Assembly (NCBI GenBank): GCA_002343335.1
Contig: DDSI01000246.1
Span: 1-8,687 of the forward strand
From: Bacteriovoracaceae bacterium UBA2394
Lineage (GTDB): Bacteria; Bdellovibrionota; UBA2394
Direction: 5' to 3'
Length of the DNA: 8,687 bases
The notes beneath the pieces are model-generated. The model was not told the DNA's origin. It saw only the letters and a list, made by a program, of their open reading frames with translations, and made no database searches. The position numbers and the translations under genes were made by a program. Positions 5,279 to 8,687 of this stretch are shown here, piece by piece (position 1 is the first letter of the stretch; the number at the start of each line of letters is the position of its first letter).

Positions 5279-6612
5279 TTACTCCGTCGGATGGAATGGA
5301 GGTGTGCGCGAATTTTTTTCCACATGCCCTCGGCTTTTGCGCGAATTTTGGCTTCGTCTGCCACGAGGATCTTTCGATTTTTCATGAGAGGCTTTCCGCC
5401 GACATAGGTGGAATCCACGTCTTGGCCTCGAATGGCATAAATCAAATGCGCGTAGGCATCGGTAAATGGTGTGAGATGGGGCGCTCGGAGATCGATCACA
5501 ATGAAATCCGCCATCTTGCCCGGCTCAAGTGATCCCAATGTTTTCGCCCGACCCACCGCTTCCGCGGCCGTACGCGTAGCGGCGGAAAATAATTGTGGGC
5601 CAGGAAGGCCTGTCATATTTTTAAAAGTGACGTGATGAATTTTTGCGAGAAAATTTAATTCCGAGAAAATATCGAGCGCGTTGTTGCTGGCCGCGCCGTC
5701 TGTACCCATTGCAAAGCGAATGCTGCGCTTCATGTATTCTTCCACGGGAGCAATTCCGCTGGCGAGCTTAGCATTACACTGCGGATTTAAAATCGCGGTC
5801 ACATTGGGTCGTTCCAATAATTTGAAATCAGACGTTGAAGGCCAAACCGAATGGGGCAAAAGCACATGATCCACATCTAAAATATTGCCTTTCGAAATAT
5901 ATTCCACGGGCGTCATATTAAATTTGGATCGAATTTCTCCCACTTCCCACGCTGTTTCCGCCAGATGAATCATGAGCGGAATGTTGAGTTCCTTCGCTGT
6001 AGCGGCGCAGGCCTTCAAAGTTTCCTGCGAGCAGGTGTAAGGCGCGTGAGGGTTGATGCTCACTTGAATCTTTGGATGATTTTTATACTTCTTCGCGAGT
6101 TTTCGAACGCCTTCAATGGCGAGATCGCGATTCGCAAAGTCCGGCGCGGGAGGATCAAAGACATGCTGGCCGAGCAGCGCGCGGACGCCCATTTGCTCGA
6201 TCACCTTTCCAATACTTTCCGAGAAATAATACATGTCGGCCACGTACGTAATTCCGAATCGTATGGATTCCAACAGCGCTACCTGAGTGCCTAGCTGGCA
6301 AAAATCCGGCTTCACCCACTTCGATTCCACTGGAAAAATATAATCGTAGAGCCAAGTATGAAAATCGACATCCTCAGCAATTCCTCGAAGCATCGTCATC
6401 GGAAGGTGCGTGTGCAAATTAAAAAGTCCGGGGGTAATGAGGCCGTAAGTAAGATCCACTTCTTTAGCGGCGCGAATTCGCGGGCGCCTTTTCCACGTTC
6501 CGACCTCACGAATCATTTCGCCCTCGACGACCATGAAGGCATCGTCGATTACTTCAAAATTTTGGTTGCTCGTGACAAGAGAGCGCGCATGAAAAATTTG
6601 GATCTTCGACAT
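5275..6612 (-). CDS. mtaD: 5-methylthioadenosine/S-adenosylhomocysteine deaminase (MtaD)
   Basis: The protein is a cytosolic amidohydrolase of 445 aa, the usual MtaD length. It removes ammonia from 5-methylthioadenosine and S-adenosylhomocysteine (often adenosine too), giving the inosine forms. Metal ligands visible by family comparison are His67 and His69 (HTHLPMTMLRGIAED), His216 and Asp305 (GTDGAASNN). Catalytic or substrate residues include Glu96 (PVESKWV), His189 (NPHAPYTCS), Glu219 (HLAET) and His254. The block NPQCNAKLASGIAPVEEY is typical, though Cys stands where Ser is common. It starts 7 bases after the purine nucleoside phosphorylase stop with only a weak ribosome binding site, and its stop overlaps the next gene by ATGA. 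Family-level confidence is high. The preference between methylthioadenosine and S-adenosylhomocysteine cannot be read from sequence. Confidence 0.92.
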   Translation of the reverse strand: MSKIQIFHARSLVTSNQNFEVIDDAFMVVEGEMIREVGTWKRRPRIRAAKEVDLTYGLITPGLFNLHTHLPMTMLRGIAEDVDFHTWLYDYIFPVESKWVKPDFCQLGTQVALLESIRFGITYVADMYYFSESIGKVIEQMGVRALLGQHVFDPPAPDFANRDLAIEGVRKLAKKYKNHPKIQVSINPHAPYTCSQETLKACAATAKELNIPLMIHLAETAWEVGEIRSKFNMTPVEYISKGNILDVDHVLLPHSVWPSTSDFKLLERPNVTAILNPQCNAKLASGIAPVEEYMKRSIRFAMGTDGAASNNALDIFSELNFLAKIHHVTFKNMTGLPGPQLFSAATRTAAEAVGRAKTLGSLEPGKMADFIVIDLRAPHLTPFTDAYAHLIYAIRGQDVDSTYVGGKPLMKNRKILVADEAKIRAKAEGMWKKIRAHLHSIRRSK

Positions 6613-6619
6613 CGCGATT

Positions 6620-7435
6620 CTATTCTAGCTTTTGCAGCAATTCCGTCATGAAGCGATTAAAGGTCTTTTGCACTTTTTCGGTGCTCTCTAGCACTTCTTG
6701 ATGGGAAAGCGGGTGTTTGGAGATACCCGTTCCAAAATTTGTGACACAGGAAATACCCAAAACCTTGGCTCCCATTTGATGGACGGCGATACTTTCCCAA
6801 ACGGTCGACATACCGACGAGATCAGCACCCAGCTTTGCAAACATCTTGATTTCCGCAGCCGTTTCGTACGTCGGACCCATAAGCCCGGTGTAAACACCTT
6901 CCTTCATCGAGATGTTTAATTTCGCCGCAACGCCCTTGGCGATTTTTCGCATGCTTAAATTGTAGAGATCGGTCATGTCCGGAAAGCGAGGGCCGCCGTA
7001 GAGTTCGGTGCCGGTGAGGGGATTTTGCCCGGTCAAATTAATTTGATCTTTGATGATGGCAAGTGTGGCTGGTTTAAATGTGGTGCGGGTAGATCCCGCG
7101 GCATTGGTAATAATGAAATTCTCCACGCCCCAATGTCGAAGGGCCCTAGGAAGAAGCACGACCTGATTGGGTGCGTGACCTTCATACCCGTGTACTCGGC
7201 CAGCGAGCACACCGACTCTATTTCCATTTTTTAACTCCCCAATCACCACGCGGCCGTCGTGACCGACGACGGTGCTCTTCGCAGCGCCTGGAATTTCTCC
7301 CGTGGTAACTGCTTCCCAAGAACTGAGTGTATTGGCGAATCCCGAGAGGCCACTTCCCAAAATGACGACCGTCGTGGGGGCTTCACCAAAACGATTTTGT
7401 AAAAAATTTGCGGCGTTTTCGACTTTTTCCATCAT
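6620..7435 (-). CDS. punA: Purine nucleoside phosphorylase, trimeric PunA type
   Basis: This cytosolic enzyme splits purine (deoxy)nucleosides with phosphate to free base and (deoxy)ribose 1-phosphate. At 271 aa it has the usual length of the low-molecular-mass, human-like class. Visible motifs are GSGLSGF (27-33, phosphate site), GHDGR (59-63), GRVHGYEGH (79-87, with Arg80 and His82), NAAGST (111-116), GPTYE with Glu191, Met209 and Asn233 in CVTN. SHQEVLE (244-250) carries His245. The Glu/Asn pair matches the known class preference for 6-oxopurines (inosine, guanosine) over adenosine, which fits its pairing with two adenosine-type deaminases. One oddity is MSTVWES at 209-215, where most relatives I recall have MSTVPE. 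The gene starts 10 bases after the upstream phosphorylase stop. A tandem ATG-ATG start is preceded by only a weak GAG. Confidence 0.93.
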   Translation of the reverse strand: MMEKVENAANFLQNRFGEAPTTVVILGSGLSGFANTLSSWEAVTTGEIPGAAKSTVVGHDGRVVIGELKNGNRVGVLAGRVHGYEGHAPNQVVLLPRALRHWGVENFIITNAAGSTRTTFKPATLAIIKDQINLTGQNPLTGTELYGGPRFPDMTDLYNLSMRKIAKGVAAKLNISMKEGVYTGLMGPTYETAAEIKMFAKLGADLVGMSTVWESIAVHQMGAKVLGISCVTNFGTGISKHPLSHQEVLESTEKVQKTFNRFMTELLQKLE

Positions 7436-7445
7436 GTAAAATTAC

Positions 7446-8687
7446 TCAAAAATTGCGAATCAAGGGCGCCTTTTTTACAAAAACATCGTCGATTCGAATG
7501 GCATTTGTTCTTTTCAAGTGGGCCTCGCATGCCTTAAGTTTCGCTGCGTCTCGATAATAAATCTTTAAAACTTCTTGTCCGGACTCCACGCGATCACCAG
7601 TTTCCAGCGTGTGGTAGCATCCCACATCCGGATCGACTTTGTCTTCTTTGCGCTTTCGACCGGCTCCCAATTCTACGAGCGCCAATCCCAGTTCCCGCAC
7701 ATCGAAGTGAAGGGTGCCAGCTTTAGGTGCTAAGATTGATTTGGTTTTCAATTTTAGAGTCGTACCATTCAATACTCTTTCCAGGCGAGCCAGCGATCCC
7801 CCTTGGGATTCGATCATTTTTTTAAACACCTCAAAAGCTTTGCCGGTCTCAAGCGCCTCTTTTGTCTTTCGAAGCGCGGAGCCCATGGATTCTCCGGAAG
7901 CCTCTAATATTTTGATCGCGAAGTCCAAGGTGAGCGCGGTGGAGGAGGGTGGACCTTCTCCATTTAGAATTTGAAGCGTTTCTAAAATTTCCAATCGATT
8001 GCCGGAGTAATGTCCAAGCGGTGTATCCATTCGAGTGAGACTTACTTGCGCTTTCACGCCCGCCAATTGGCACACAGAAAGCAAACTTTTAGCAAGCGCT
8101 TCCGACTGAGCGGGATCACGAAGGAACGCGCCATTGCCGGTCTTCACATCGAGGAGTAAGTAGTTTAGAGACTCAGAAAGTTTTTTGGAGAGAATGCTTG
8201 CGGTGATGAGCGGGATACTCTCCACCGTGCCCGTGGCATCTCTAAGGGCATAAATAATTCGATCCGCGGGAGCGATGGCTTCCGTTTGTCCCAAAAAGCA
8301 GGCGCGATTTTTTTTCAGCAATTTATAAAATTTGGCTATGGGTAACCCCACCTTGCAGCCCGGAATGCTCTCCAATTTATCAACAGTGCCCCCGGTGTGG
8401 CCAAGTGCGCGACCGGTGATCGTGGGAATATAAATTTTCTCCGAGCTCGCGATGACGAGTGGCACGAGCGGGAGCGTAATTTTGTCGCCTACGCCGCCAG
8501 TGGAATGTTTGTCCGCAAAAAACGCGTCCTTTGGAAACCCCTTGTACTTAAATTGCTGTCCTGAGAATCGCATGGCATTGGTAAGCGCCGTGATTTCATC
8601 CGGCGTCATGCCCTTGGTAAAAATAAATGCGAGTAAGCTTGCGATTTGATACTCCGGCGGGCGCTTTCCCTTGGGACCGCTCATGCT
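7446..8687 (-). CDS. deoA: Thymidine/pyrimidine-nucleoside phosphorylase, 5' end outside window
   Basis: The enzyme splits thymidine or deoxyuridine (uridine too in the broader class) with phosphate to base and (deoxy)ribose 1-phosphate. Counting from the Met codon at 8684, DKHSTGGVGDK lies at 58-68 and the family signature TGRALGHTGGTVDKLES at 89-105. Catalytic residues equivalent to E. coli DeoA Arg171, Ser186 and Lys190 appear as Arg148, Ser163 and Lys167, and the active-site His as His60. The C-terminal domain (about 310-412) is complete and the stop is TGA. The frame stays open through the last codon at 8685-8687. Comparison with E. coli DeoA suggests about 25 N-terminal residues are missing, so the Met at 8684 is probably internal. 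It is the first visible gene of the operon. DeoA and the broader pyrimidine-nucleoside phosphorylase cannot be separated confidently. Confidence 0.92.
   Translation of the reverse strand, partial: SMSGPKGKRPPEYQIASLLAFIFTKGMTPDEITALTNAMRFSGQQFKYKGFPKDAFFADKHSTGGVGDKITLPLVPLVIASSEKIYIPTITGRALGHTGGTVDKLESIPGCKVGLPIAKFYKLLKKNRACFLGQTEAIAPADRIIYALRDATGTVESIPLITASILSKKLSESLNYLLLDVKTGNGAFLRDPAQSEALAKSLLSVCQLAGVKAQVSLTRMDTPLGHYSGNRLEILETLQILNGEGPPSSTALTLDFAIKILEASGESMGSALRKTKEALETGKAFEVFKKMIESQGGSLARLERVLNGTTLKLKTKSILAPKAGTLHFDVRELGLALVELGAGRKRKEDKVDPDVGCYHTLETGDRVESGQEVLKIYYRDAAKLKACEAHLKRTNAIRIDDVFVKKAPLIRNF

Noticed and set aside
6358..6651. Plus-strand reading frame of 97 codons over the start of mtaD
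   Set aside because: It lies antisense to conserved mtaD sequence, including the HTH metal motif, and has no domain or ribosome binding site support.
8682..8684. Met codon at 8684 as the true start of the thymidine/pyrimidine-nucleoside phosphorylase
   Set aside because: The frame stays open to the window edge, and about 25 conserved N-terminal residues would be missing compared with E. coli DeoA. It is treated as internal.

Overview
The window reads as ordinary bacterial chromosome from a Gram-negative with Sec-exported proteins. Base composition is near 50% GC overall. My best guess, from overall flavour only, is a Bdellovibrionota-like (predatory or deltaproteobacterial-type) genome. No marker gene fixes the taxonomy, so treat this as low confidence. 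I see no rRNA, tRNA, CRISPR array, transposase or integrase.

Left part (1-2474): a minus-strand gene for a large exported protein occupies 248-2116. It has a signal peptide, then small folded islands separated by Gly/Arg/Asp/Ser-rich linkers, and no cysteine. It is closed by a very good Rho-independent terminator (166-205) and has a strong ribosome binding site. About 150 bases upstream of its start lies a close match to a sigma-54 (-24/-12) promoter, preceded by phased GGGCA direct repeats and an imperfect palindrome that could be activator sites.

Middle part (2475-4087): two plus-strand genes of unknown function. The first encodes an exported or membrane-anchored protein of 450 residues, the second a 73-residue single-pass membrane protein 38 bases downstream. 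Their base composition looks more AT-rich than that of their neighbours. They end only 6 bases from the end of the converging operon.

Right part (4094-8687, minus strand): a tight four-gene nucleoside-salvage operon, transcribed from beyond the right edge. The order is thymidine/pyrimidine-nucleoside phosphorylase (5' end outside the window), purine nucleoside phosphorylase, an MtaD-type 5-methylthioadenosine/S-adenosylhomocysteine deaminase, and a second amidohydrolase most like 5'-deoxyadenosine deaminases. Gaps are 10 and 7 bases, and the last pair overlaps by ATGA. Read together, the genes suggest that 5'-modified adenosines (by-products of S-adenosylmethionine chemistry) are deaminated to inosine analogues. 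The neighbouring purine nucleoside phosphorylase could then split these to hypoxanthine and a sugar 1-phosphate, next to general (deoxy)nucleoside breakdown. The enzyme families are clear; the joint pathway is inference.
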